From positions 20,808,493 to 20,872,492 of the forward strand of contig NC_052395.1 of assembly GCF_009389715.1 (NCBI RefSeq): 64,000 bases of DNA, in the 5' to 3' direction. The first letter of the stretch is position 1. Every line of letters begins with the position of its first letter. The notes under the pieces are model-generated. The model searched no databases and had not been told where the DNA came from. It saw nothing but the letters and a program-made list of their open reading frames with translations. Below are positions 1-11,345 of the stretch, one piece after another. A program made the position numbers and the translations under genes. Origin of the DNA: Phoenix dactylifera (taxonomy: Eukaryota; Streptophyta; Magnoliopsida; Arecales; Arecaceae).

Positions 1-101
1 CCAAACAAACGTCATGTGCCACATCATGAAAACCTTTCAGTATTTCAATTAAAGCTCTCCATAGAATCAACAGTGGCTTTTAGTTAGAAGTGTAGCTTAT
101 T

Positions 102-185
102 ATGGATCAATTGCAGAAACAAAACGAGGAGGACCTCCTCCGGCAGCAAAACTCCGACAAAGTGCTTGTCAAAAGAAACGGATAA
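102..185 (+). CDS. Small coding-like ORF or terminal exon, unrecognised
   Basis: An ATG at 102 opens 27 codons that end in TAA at 183-185. The peptide is rich in Gln, Glu, Asn and Lys (QKQNEEDLLRQQ in the middle, KRNG at the end) and looks like the tail of a coiled coil. The sequence ATTGCAG at 110-116 is also a good splice acceptor, so this may equally be the last exon of a gene whose earlier exons lie left of the window. A stop lies in frame just upstream of the ATG. I do not recognise a family. The sequence around it is AT-rich and has no other coding character. Confidence 0.22.
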   Translation: MDQLQKQNEEDLLRQQNSDKVLVKRNG

Positions 186-1876
186 ACTTATCTCCTTCTA
201 TTTGTATCTAATTCAATTTTGGCAAGTGGATTTTATTCTTTTTTCTTAGTTCTTTGCCTGCTATAAATGTCTTCATATAATCAACATTCTAAATATATAT
301 ATTAATTCTTAGTAGAATAACACAAAAATTATAGGCAGACTTCTTCAAAGTTTCCCAACTCTAGCATACCCTCATCTACTTGTCTTTATTTCATCATTGC
401 AATGCTCATACATTCTGTATGTCCTTTCGATTGTTTTTATTCTGCAATTGGTGCGTGCGATGCTCTTCTCTTTGAACAACCCATAAAATATACAAGGAAA
501 TTATGAGTAATAAATTAATTGTAATTTTTCCAGCATCTTAGTTTTTGTGTGCACTTTGTATCCTGCATCAACCGGGATTAGCAGGAGAGATTTCGGGCTT
601 AAAAATTTGAAAAGTATTTTTCGCAATATCTAGGCTTGCATAATTAATTCCACCAAAGATATTTTTGTCACATCTTTCAAAAAGATTAGGATATTATTTA
701 GATTTTTTGATCTTATATAAATACCTAAAATTTATACAGCAAATAATCTGTGAAACTAAACACATCCTTGCATATATAGATTCTTATAATTTTTCAGATT
801 TTTTCTCCGAAAAGTCTTGTCTTTTTTTTTTTTGAATTCTCCGTCAACCGATGCAGCCTTTTGTTTCTGTTTACTTGTTTATTTTTGTGACCAAACAGTC
901 CATGAAGACCGAGTTGAAGCTACAAGTTACTGGTGAAATAATGGGAACACATGCATTTATAAACAAGAAAATTATTTCCTTGCAACTTTTTTTTCTTTTC
1001 AAATCCATTCCCCAATGCTGGAAATATGACACGCCAGATGAGGTCAAATCATGGCACATGAAATGTCAACTAGGATGTTCCATGAATCAGGCAGCGAATC
1101 TTACCTTTCCATTAAAATTTATACAAGAAAATCTTACAGCTAAAATTAAGTTCTTAGAAGAACGGATCGATATATGAGACCAGGTGGAAACATTCTCCTC
1201 CCAATTAATGCCTTTAGCCTGGCCTCCATTTTCCCAACTCCATCAACAAACAAATCATTGGCCTTCTTTTCTTTTCTATGTGCAAGCACAAGCAAAGTAA
1301 ATATCCGGTTTCTTTTCCTTTTTTTTTTTTTTTTTTTTTGGTTGAAACGAGCCACTCAGGAGAATGTATGCTCCTATGCAAGCATCTAAAGCCACCATCG
1401 ATCAAAGTTCCAGCAACATAAAGCAAAAGCTTACGATCTTTGCGCCGAGTCTCCTTCCATGCACATGCGATCTGGCCCACCCCAATCTACAGGAGGACAT
1501 TCTCCTCGGCACGCTAAAACTAAACTCATCTCAAACTCGAAAGGGGCAGCGCAAAAGTAATGGTGGTAGAGAAGTTTAGTAAAATGATAGAAAGAGAAGG
1601 AAGGCTGCTAAGTATTCTTTCCTTTTTCTCCTGTACCAGTGTTACCATCTCGCGGTAAAAACGGGGAGGACCAAGGTGGCCAAAAGGACAGAGGCTATGC
1701 ATGCGTAGAAGTAGGGGGAAGGCGGGGGGGCCCTTGTCATGTCGCCGGTGCTTCCCTTACTGACGGTTTTCCTGGATTTAAACGTCAAATCACATCATCT
1801 CTCTCTTCGATCATCTGCTTCCTTCGTTTTGGCCGTCGGATGGCTTTTCAGGGCCAGAGGCTGGCAGGCTCTCCCA
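186..1876. other. Intergenic DNA upstream of the HIPP gene
   Basis: AT-rich sequence with several T homopolymers (for example near 822-832 and 1319-1339). I see no convincing coding exon, RNA gene or mobile element. It probably holds distal regulatory sequence for the gene that starts near 1.9 kb. Confidence 0.4.
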
Positions 1877-1884
1877 TATATATT
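1877..1884 (+). promoter_or_regulatory. Possible TATA box of the HIPP gene
   Basis: TATATATT lies about 250 bp upstream of the HIPP start codon, just before the duplicated leader segment and the CT tract. The start of transcription would fall near 1,910. This is judged by position and sequence only. Confidence 0.35.
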
Positions 1885-1927
1885 GAGTAGAGCACCCTTG
1901 TGGGGGTTTAATGAGAGCTTGTAGCAG

Positions 1928-1967
1928 CCATTCATGAAGGAGTAGCCAACCATTCATGAAGGAGTAG
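1928..1967 (+). repeat. 18-bp near-tandem duplication in the HIPP leader
   Basis: CCATTCATGAAGGAGTAG occurs at 1928-1945 and again at 1950-1967 with four bases between. It lies between the putative TATA box and the CT tract, so it is probably transcribed as 5' UTR. Confidence 0.7.
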
Positions 1968-2036
1968 TCCTCTTTGTAGCCAACCCTTTTCACCACCATC
2001 GCCACCACCCTTTCTTTCAAGGAGTAGTGGTGGCTT

Positions 2037-2038
<2 letters not shown>

Positions 2039-2081
<43 letters not shown>
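2039..2081 (+). repeat. (TC)n microsatellite in the 5' leader
   Basis: About 21 uninterrupted TC units end 53 bp before the HIPP start codon. CT-rich leaders are common in plant genes and may affect transcription or translation; that role is inferred. Confidence 0.85.
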
Positions 2082-2083
<2 letters not shown>

Positions 2084-2134
2084 CCAGAGTTATATTTTCT
2101 AGTTTTCTCAGAAGACACATCAACAGTAGTGGAA

Positions 2135-4170
2135 ATGACTAAAGATGATAACTTTAAGCTCCTCAAGATACAGGTATCACATCCTTTCCTCCCGTTCTCC
2201 TCTCTTTCTCGGTGTATAATATCCTTATAGCGCGCCTCCAGAAAGCGAAGAATGTGAACGGGAGCTATTTTGATGGGTTTGTTTGTATATATGTTGTTTC
2301 TTGCAGACGTTCATCCTCAAAGTGAACATACACTGCGATGGATGTAAGCAGGAGGTGAAGAAGATTCTTCAAAGGATCGAAGGTACTTTGTTTTCATATA
2401 GCTGTCTTTTCAAGAAAGAAAAAAGTGAGAAAAGTGCCAAAACTTAAGGTGTTTTATTACTTGATGGATTTTATTTTGTTTTATAAATATGGTTTCTTAT
2501 TTCTTCTTAAATTCGACAGTAAACCAAGGTCTGAAATATCTTGACATGGAAATAAGTAGTTGAAATATTCAAGAGTTGTCTGGGTATCCATTTTATTCAT
2601 TTTCTTTTACTGTCTCTAACCTTCTGAGTACGACAGTGGCGAGGATGGATAGCGTTGTCCTTCCACCTCTACAGTAAACAAATTGATAGATTTCTTAGCA
2701 CACATGGAGGTTGTCCTTCTTTTCTGCTTCTTGTGGTTCAGGGCCTTTGTTTGTGTTGATGCGTGACAATCTATTAAGAATTTAAAATATGGAATTGTTC
2801 ATCAACGAAGATATATCCTTTCTTTTTTGTTTCTTCCTCCCCCTCATCCTAGAATTTATTTTCCTCCGATATGTAAGAATTGTAGTGAGAAATAAAGTTT
2901 TGATAGTTTCTTCTCGCTGTTTGGTCATTACCCCAGCTCAAAACTTTGCAATCAGAGAAACAAATATAAGATAATAGTAGTGACATTGCAAGAGGGCAAA
3001 CTCTGGATACTCCCGGTCCTGTATGACCATCTTGTTCGGCTTGTGCACACATATCTGATCCTTTCTCCATCTCATTCAGGAGTCTATACTGTGAGCATAG
3101 ATGCAGAGCATCAGAAGGTGACGGTCTCAGGAAATGTGGACTCCAAGACCCTGCTCAAGAAGCTGGCCAGATCAGGCAAGCATGCAGAGCTCTGGACTCA
3201 GAAGCCCAACAACCAGAGCCACAAGCCCAACCAGCAGCACCAAGCAGCTGCCCATTCCCTTAAAGATGGCACCAAGAACAACAGAGGCAACCCCAACCAG
3301 GCCTTCTTTCAAGGCCTCAAAGCCTTCAAGAACCAGCACGACAAGCTTGATTCCTTCAGCTCCGACGACGACGACTGCGAAGACGACGACGCCGACGCCG
3401 ACGACGACGACGACGAGGATGACGTTGACGAGCTTCGGATCCTTGGTGAGAAGATGAATCAGCTCAATCTACTGAGGCAGGCAAATAATGCGGCAACAGC
3501 AGCAGCAGCAGCTAATGCCAAGAAAAATGGCATTGCTGGTGGGAATGGCAACAATGGAGCAGGAAAGAAAGGTGGTGGAAACCCCAACCAGAATGCAGGG
3601 CGCAAGGGCCCAAATGGGCCACCAGACCAGAAGGTCTTAAACGCCGCACTCCCCAACAACAAGATGGGCAATGCTGCCCACTTGGGTGGCGGCAGTCTTA
3701 ATGCAGGGGAAGGCAGGAGGGTGAGCGACATCAATGGCCTGATGGGCGCCATGGGAGGGCTCCAAGGTCTTGGTGGGAACAATGGCTTGGGGTTCCACCA
3801 AGCCCAGCAGCAGCAGCAGCAGCTAGGGACCACCTTCCCCACAGGCTTCCCAGCGAATGGTGGTGGTGTTGGGGGGCTTGGTGGGGCTCATCAGACACCC
3901 ATGATGGGGAACCTGCAAACCTATCAGAATCATCCATCCGCCATGGTGATGAACCCCAGAGGAGGACTCAACAACAGCAGCATGCTGATGAACGAAAGCA
4001 GGTACATGCAACCCCAGATGATGCACAACAGGGCTCCTCAAATCCCTCCATACACTGGCTATTACTATCCCTACCATCCAAGTCCCTATCTCTACCACCA
4101 GCCAGAGACTGGAGACTACGGTGCCCATCTTTTCAGTGATGAGAACACCAGTAGTTGTGCTGTCATGTAA
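2135..4170 (+). CDS. Heavy-metal-associated isoprenylated plant protein (HIPP), 3 exons
   Basis: Exons are 2135-2173, 2307-2382 and 3080-4170, all with GT-AG introns and continuous frame, giving 401 residues. Residues about 13-75 form an HMA fold; the metal site is H-C-D-G-C on the first loop, and the domain ends with [21 protein letters not shown] linker follows, then a long Asp/Glu run (near residues 135-165), an Ala run, a Gly/Asn-rich region and a Pro/Tyr/Met-rich tail. The C terminus CAVM is a CaaX box, so farnesylation and membrane anchoring are expected. HIPPs bind metals or partner proteins and are found only in vascular plants. The acidic run and total length match the long subgroup that includes Arabidopsis HIPP32-37 (from memory, not checked). 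The start at 2135 is chosen because the short first exon ([13 protein letters not shown]) leads directly into the HMA strand, as in relatives. Its metal or partner is unknown. Confidence 0.93.
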
Positions 4171-4750
4171 AAGGTTATAGATGCACTAGGATCTGAAGGG
4201 TGCGAAGTATGTGATAAAAAAGTACTAGGTACTGTTGGTGTTTTTTTTTTTTGGCTTTTTTCCTGTTGTTTAAGGCTTGCTATAAATGGTTCGTATGGTG
4301 CTCTATTTGACGCCGATGGCAACCTGTGGTATTTATTTGAAGCAGGTATTAAAAGTTTATAATCCTATATATCTTTCCTATGAGCTGCCTTTTGTACACT
4401 GACTTGTTTTCTTTTTTTGGGTTTTGGAGACTGTGCTTGTGGGCTTCTAAGCTCTAATTATGATGTCCATGGGACACTGGCATGGTATGTGGCTTGGTGC
4501 ATGGCATATTGAATGGATTGTTGATGAGAGGGGGCTGGTCAACCAAGGGTTTTGCTGGCAGAATTTGTCTCTTGCCTTTTATACAGGAGATATCATGACA
4601 GTGGAGTAGCTTGCAGCATCCCATGTGACATAAGATTTTCATGGTGGATAAGTTAATAATGAAGTACTGAAATATGATATCTTCATTGTATCAGAGCTTT
4701 TGATTCTGCCGAGTATAAAAGTCTGCCACCTGATTATTACTCATGCAATT
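4171..4750 (+). other. 3' UTR and downstream flank of the HIPP gene
   Basis: AT-rich sequence follows the stop codon, with several T-rich stretches and AATAAT/AATATGA-like elements around 4,650-4,680. I could not place the poly(A) site exactly. No further ORF with coding character is seen here. Confidence 0.4.
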
Positions 4751-7187
4751 TGGGTAAGAGAGTGTTTTAGTTGATTATTTGTAATCAAATTCATATTCCT
4801 TCATCTTCTTGGAACCTCAATGATTTTGAATTTTCAAAAACAAGTTTCTTTGGTTGATCGTTAGAAGTTTTAAGAGAATTGAGGCAATTTTCTAAATTTC
4901 GATTGTGAGACGAGAAAGGTTTTGTTAAGTTGAATGAGCTGACCTTTTTTTTTTTTTTTTTTTGCAGACATGCCTTTAATTTGAAACAGATGATACGGGG
5001 TTTGAGAAAACTGTATTTTTTCCTTTGCACTTGGATTTTAGACTTGCGCTTAAACCCCGAAGCTTGAACTTTTGTTACCTTGGGTTCGCTGCTTCATGGT
5101 GAAGAGCTAAATGCGAGCAAGCTGATGGATTCATAGGGTTGCCCGGGTGCTTGTCCTGCAGTTGTCACTTTGCCCACAACTGCTCCTATGTCCAAGACAC
5201 CGACAACCCATGATGGCCCCACCGTTGCTAAATTAACAAGCATCCTCGCAAGCTCGTAGCCTAGGAGTTGATGGTTCCAAGGACAGGCAATAGGTATTGT
5301 GAGGATCCTATGTCACCTAATTAAGGATAGATCTTTAGTACGCTTGAGACATATCCTCAGAGAGAGAGAGAGAGAGAGAGAGAGCTACTAGTTTAGTTTC
5401 ACTAATTCTGAAGTCCTCCAAGCTTGTTAGGTAAGTATAGTATTGCTCATAACAAAGAATGCGAGTGCTGACGGCCAAAGTAGACACTATTTGGAGTGAT
5501 CGAGCAGCTAGCCATCAATTCATGTGACACCTTTGAGATATCTGTAAAGCCTGAAAATTTTCATCTGCTCTCTTTCCTTCGAGACCTAAGAATGGGTAAG
5601 GAGTTCCCCATCGCATATAAAGCTTGTTTTCTACTTTGGACTCCTCTTGCAGGAAAGCTGTTCGGGTGATCTGCCAAAATTTATCCACCCTCCATCACAA
5701 GATGTATATATGTAATGTTTTCTGTCATAGCGGAACACTCATAATTCTTATTGAAAAAAGGAAGGAAAATATGCACAAGCGAAGCGAACAATAACTTAAT
5801 TGCTTCAATTTCTCATGAACCAATTTGCAGAAATACAATTAGAGATTATAGTTTCGGTGACCAAAAAGGTGATAGGAACATGCCAAGGAAACAAGCGCAT
5901 TGAAAGTGACTTTGCATTAAAGTAATAAATGCCACTTCTTTCCTCCGTCAACTAAAATTCACTGTCTGAAAGCCAGACGGCATCTACCTCCTTTGAAAAA
6001 GAGGCAGCCAAGGGGGGAATACAAGGACTGAGAAGCCATGGCCATGTGACGTACCCACTGGTCCTCCCACTTTTGGGTGGAAAAGAGATTTCATAAATGT
6101 AAAGGGGAGAGAGAGAAGGGCATGGACTCCAAACCAAAGAGTAGTAGACTACACAAAAGCTGGGATTAACTGTTAAAAGGTGGACATCCAAAGCGCTACC
6201 AACTACAAAACCTCTTTGCTAGCCTCTTGCTTTTGGTACAAGTGAAACGATACGAGGACAGGGAGCGTGAGAATTTAGGTAGGTACTTTTTTTTAAAAAA
6301 AATTTATGGATGAATCAGAGTTGCTTGGTGAGAAGAGCCCATCGCCCTTTGACTTGTGCGCACGGAGCGTGGTAGTTGCAGCACGCGGGCCTGGTTTCAG
6401 GTCCCACGCCATATCCTCCATTCACAATGGCCAAATCCACGACCATATCTAATGTCCTGTATTCATTCGTGTCACGGGTTGCTTGAAGTTCTATAACCGG
6501 AGCTGCATGCATACAGATTATTTAAATATCCGTAACCCAAGTTGCATGATAAATTGAATTGCTCATCACGCTGCAACACAATATTATCTGGTGGTACAAA
6601 TCAAAATAACTACGAGACTAATTACAGCCACTTAAGTAAATTTTTTTAATTTTTTTTCTTCTTCTCTCTCCTTCACTTCGGTCCTTTTTAAAACCTGTAG
6701 CTATGCAACCTATCCTCTCCTAGGCCAGGTGACTTCGATGCTGTATGTACGTTGAGTGCTCTAACTTTGTATCCACCCGCAACATGCTCGACAGAATGTT
6801 TATTAAAGATGTTTTTTTTTTCTAAACTAATTTTAAAATACTAATGAACTTCCTTGTAAGCCAATTACTATAATTTAGGTCGCAGTGCAATTTCTACCAA
6901 AAGACCCTAAACACTCCTTGATGGGGAAAGCATGATAGTCAAAAGCAAAGCAGTTAATGATATTGGTGTTTCTACCAGCTGATCACTTAAAAAAAATTAT
7001 ATTTATCAGACCAACGGAACCGGGACAAATTAATGATACCTCTTTAGTTCGCCATCTCCATACTCCATTATCCCCGTACATATGCAGTTGTCTGTAGATA
7101 CTGGCGGTACCAAAACCTGATATAAGATTTTGATCTGTGGTAAAACATATATTTCGGATAGGAGTACAAACACCCCCGACCCCAGCC

Positions 7188-7189
<2 letters not shown>
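4751..7189. other. Intergenic DNA with a short (GA)n tract
   Basis: No gene could be supported. A (GA)n microsatellite lies at about 5,360-5,384. A GC-richer patch at 6,330-6,500 has a short minus-strand open frame, but nothing in it resembles a known protein. The rest is AT-rich non-coding sequence. Confidence 0.4.
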
Positions 7190-7231
<42 letters not shown>

Positions 7232-7233
7232 AA
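7190..7233 (+). repeat. C32-A12 compound homopolymer
   Basis: A run of about 32 C is followed directly by about 12 A. Exact length is unreliable in any assembly. The opposite strand is an uninterrupted G run able to form G-quadruplex structures. Confidence 0.8.
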
Positions 7234-7493
7234 GCATCATGCAACAGTATGCATCAAGAAAAATCATGAAGACATGGGATATGGTTGTTAGCGACAGGCA
7301 GTCAATGTCATGTCACGCCCGGTACTAATGCAGCTGGAACATTCATATTTCATGATGGTATTGAATAATAGATTGGCAGATAGACTGATCACTGTTAAGA
7401 TCTCTCGTGTCCCATTTGTAATAAATCTCCTTTCCAGTTTCATTTTCAGGAAGGCATGTTACAAATTTTACGAATTGTAACGTGCCATGCTGC

Positions 7494-7497
<4 letters not shown>

Positions 7498-7586
<89 letters not shown>
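7498..7586. repeat. (TA)n microsatellite, about 44 units
   Basis: A pure alternating TA tract of about 89 bp. It lies at the 3' end of the LINE fragment on the minus strand, where a poly(A) tail would be expected, so it may have grown from a TA-rich tail. Confidence 0.85.
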
Positions 7587-7588
<2 letters not shown>

Positions 7589-7839
7589 AGGCGGATGATT
7601 TTTACCGTCTTAATGCGCACATATAAAAAAAAAAAAAAAAAATCAAAAGACAATAAAAGCTTCCTCTCTCCGACCCATAGAATGTCTCTAGCAAGGTTAG
7701 CTACATACGAAGCCACCCAATCAGCAGCTTCGTTGGCTTCTCTGCAAACATACATAGCCTGAAAGGCTACCTCGCCACAAATTATGGCCGAGTTATCCCC
7801 TGCAACGCCTGCCACATTTTTTCTCCGTTGGTCCCCCAA
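7587..7839 (-). mobile_element. LINE (L1-type) 3' end: RNase H-like fragment
   Basis: The minus strand encodes CREANEAADWVASYVAN, the signature tail of the RNase H-like domain found at the C terminus of plant L1-type LINE ORF2 proteins, where this helix precedes a short 3' UTR. The open frame runs into a T run and a short 3' UTR before the TA tract. Only the last part of the element is present; the upstream limit past 7,839 is unclear. A second fragment of the same family lies at 24.2-24.5 kb, with a matching 3' UTR, which supports the call. Confidence 0.65.
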
Positions 7840-10532
7840 ACTTTCTGTTCTTTACAAACTCCATCACTCAACCATCACCTCATGCAAGGGTTCAAACCTT
7901 GGACCTACAAACCTTTAACCTAAGTCAGATCCTAATCCATGCTAATTGTATCCCGCCACCTCTCCATTCTTAACCTAGCCTATTAGGATCTAGATGCATG
8001 CATCTCTACTTATATCCTCCTATTTTCATATTAAACTTACTAAATTCAGACCAAAATTGGCCAAACTCAAAATCGACCAAACCACTCTGGTACACATCCG
8101 CTTCATGCTTTCAAAAACTTCCAACTAGAAAAAAACATCTCTAACCTTTTCAGTTTGACCCAAAAGTATGGGTTACTTGATAAGGTTGTATAATTCTAGC
8201 TTTTAAGTATACTTGCTTTTGTATGATTCACTAATCCAGCTAAAGTTTTCTTCTTTTTTTTTTTTTTAATTCAAGTATAAATTTAGAAACAGCATATGCT
8301 TTCTTAGAATAAATCCTAAGATCTTTCTAGAGTTTAGTGCGGAGAGTGCTTGATTTCCTCAGCCGAGTCCCCGTCGCCTGGGCAAAGTCTTCATTTTCTT
8401 CTACAACAGTATCCGGGTGTGCACATGCGAACGGAGGGCGATTCGTGCACGGTAGTTCGGCGGATCTCTGGGATAGATGCTTTGCTTGAAGTTAACCTGG
8501 CAAGGGGGCTCTGAGTCTCTGACGTAAACAATACACAATTGCGAAATTGTTAATCTGCCACACCATCCCAAAATGATTGAAGACCTGCCCTCAGACGTGT
8601 CTCAAACATAGGGAAGGGCTAGAGCTCTCAACCCCAGCCAAAAAAAGTCGCCAATCCTAAGCACGAATTGCCAGTCCTAATTACCATACACGAACAAGAA
8701 ATCACAAGCCTCAAACCAAATTTTAGGGACTAGCAGATTTAGCCGAAGATTCCAAAAAGACCATTTTCTGCAGTTTTTGCAATCCTGTGGTCAATTAAAA
8801 TATAGACAAAGGATCCCTTGGTGCGACAGATTACCAGCCATAATTGCTGTTCCAAGCTTCATTTCATGCATACCCTAAAAGCCCTAAAAGATGCTAGGAC
8901 CATTTTGATCAGACCTTGTTCCTCTTGGGACATCATAAATAATATTAAGCAGCCATTTTATTATCACTTGTATCAGAAAATAGGGGAGATCCAGATGCTT
9001 AACTTATACAGGCTCGTTAAGCGTTAGCAAATTTTCAGGAAAAGAAAAACTTCAAGATAATGGAATTCTAGATCTTTACCCGCAGAAATTGCTTTCCAAG
9101 GGAAGGCTACTTAAAATTCATCAGATAACAATACAACTATGTGTCTCTCAAGGACATAAATGGATTGAGCTAAAGTTTGGTGGGAGAGACCACCACGGGA
9201 TTTAACTCCTGCAGTGCAAAAAGTACAGACTGGAGCAAGAAGGTCAATTTGAAACATGTATATAGCCATGGGGAGGTTAATCCAACAAGGATTTGCTTTC
9301 AACCATTGTTCAAGCACAAGGCAGTCCAAGAAACACCTATTCTGGTTTACCCTTGTGATGGTGCATAACAAACTCGTCTAAAATCTGACAATGCCAGTAT
9401 TGAGGAGTTTATTTCACCAATTTTCTTTCTTTTCGTTCTGGGAAACGGAGGTCCAGTCCTTGGATTAATTGCCATGAAACATTAGTGCCATCTTTACCAG
9501 GCATTGAATCCCTGGCTCTTGGTTTTCATGGCCATCTTATTTTCAATACCAAGATCGTGCACGAGTGTATATAAAGCGGGGATTACTCTTAATCGAAACA
9601 GGCAGACCTTCGTTTCGAAACACACACCGTTCAAGGACTGAACCCTGTGGCAAAAGCAGAAAATAACAAAATATATAGTAGAAAATAACAAAATATATAG
9701 AGCAACCAAACTCAATGAATATCAACAGAAATTTGCCTGTGTCCGGACCAGTTTTCATTTTTGTAATTTCAGTTCTAAGCAAAACTACAGTCCAAAATAC
9801 ATAAAATTTAAGACTATTAACAACAAGGACAACTACATATGCCTATCTACACTGCTCTAGTTAGTCATAGTTATCTATAGGTTACCCTACTTCTTAACAA
9901 ATTGCAACCAATGAATATTAAAGCAATAAAGAACAGCTTCATCAAATTCGGAAAAAAAAAAAATCAAATGCTAATAATATTACTCCCACATAAACCTAGA
10001 AAACCACATGTACAATGCCAGTTAACCACATATAAGAGCATTCTAGAAACCATTTGGAACAATCCACAATCCACTTGAAACATTACCAATCATATTAAAC
10101 AATCATTGTATGATCTACTTTGTCGGTTCATCAAACATTACAGGAAAAAGATTATATGATTTTGTGCATATCTAAGCTACTTAAACTATCCAGGTTTGTC
10201 ATTTCAAGCTGCGCATGTGTATAGAGAGACTAATAGTGCTACAAATTAGGTGGCTTCATATGTTGACAATAACATAGGCGCTGTGCTGGGGAATACTTGA
10301 CTCATCTGCGCCCTCTCAAATGCGAAGGGTTGTATCCATGCTAGGGCTGTGTAAGGTTGGCGTTTTACCCCAAAAAAGAAAAAAAAATCTAGGTTACGGT
10401 TTCTAGGGGCAGTATTTGGTTTCAAATTATGATTGAAATGAAGGGTTTAAAGCTTAGGTGGTTTCTATCAAATAATAGAGCCAATCTAATATAACCTTCT
10501 CAGAAGACAATAGGGATGATAATGTGTGCGTG

Positions 10533-10543
10533 TTTTTTTTTTT

Positions 10544-10578
<35 letters not shown>

Positions 10579-10579
10579 G
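10533..10579 (+). repeat. T20-C-G26 compound homopolymer
   Basis: A run of 20 T, one C, then about 26 G. It is the same kind of structure as the C32-A12 tract at 7.2 kb, read on the other strand. Length is uncertain. Confidence 0.8.
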
Positions 10580-11104
10580 TGTTGTGGGTTGTTGCAAGAT
10601 AAAAAGATGGTGGAGAAAACTGAGGCTGGAAGAGTCCATAAAATGGAAAAGGAAAAATGTGGAAACCACTATATCGAAAAAAGAAATAGCACTCCTGCAA
10701 CAAGTCTTCAAATAGTCTAAAAAACAGTATAGCATTGAATGAGTCTTCAAATAGTCTTGGATAACCACTCAAACTTCTATAAATAATAATAAGCCACTAA
10801 AACAAGGAATAGGATACAGTAACTAAAATGTGGGCAGTGGTCACAAACCATTACAAAAATCATCATCAGCAGCAGCACCATCATCATCAAAGCCTTACAT
10901 ATCAAATATGAGATTTACTATAGAGCATAAGTCTAAAGTTTAAGAATGATAGAATATCATGAATTCACTAACAATAATGCATCAAGTTCGTCATTGTTAA
11001 AATGAGATGTATTAAAATATGCTCTTTCCCACTTATCACACACAAAAAAAGGTTTAGTTTGCCTTTTCCCGTCCAGTCTAGGAAAGAAGAAATTTGGCTC
11101 CCTT

Positions 11105-11345
11105 CAAGGGCAAAGAACCTCCAGTTAGTCCACTTCAAGCAGGAACCAGCCTCCATTGTCAATGGGAACCAACCTCCAATTGGCCCATTTCAGGAGGGGA
11201 ATCAGACTCCTTTATATCTTCTAGAAGAAGAAGAAGAAGAAGACAGTTTTTCAAGCTCTAAGCTTCTTCACAGCCAACAACATCGACAAAGAACTCTAAA
11301 TGGGAGGCTGGTTTCCTCTCTAAGTGGACCAATTGAAGGTTGATT
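11105..11345. repeat. Imperfect inverted repeat, arms about 55 bp
   Basis: The left arm near 11,108-11,165 (with GTCCACTT and AACCAGCCTCC) matches the reverse complement of the right arm near 11,293-11,345. About 130 bp separate them, including a GAA-repeat. It could be a remnant foldback element or a transcribed hairpin; nothing decides between these. Confidence 0.5.

Noticed and set aside
7487-7839. Tyr-Ile repeat protein across the TA tract
   Set aside because: The dipeptide is the translated microsatellite; only the part beyond 7,600 on the minus strand has real LINE character.
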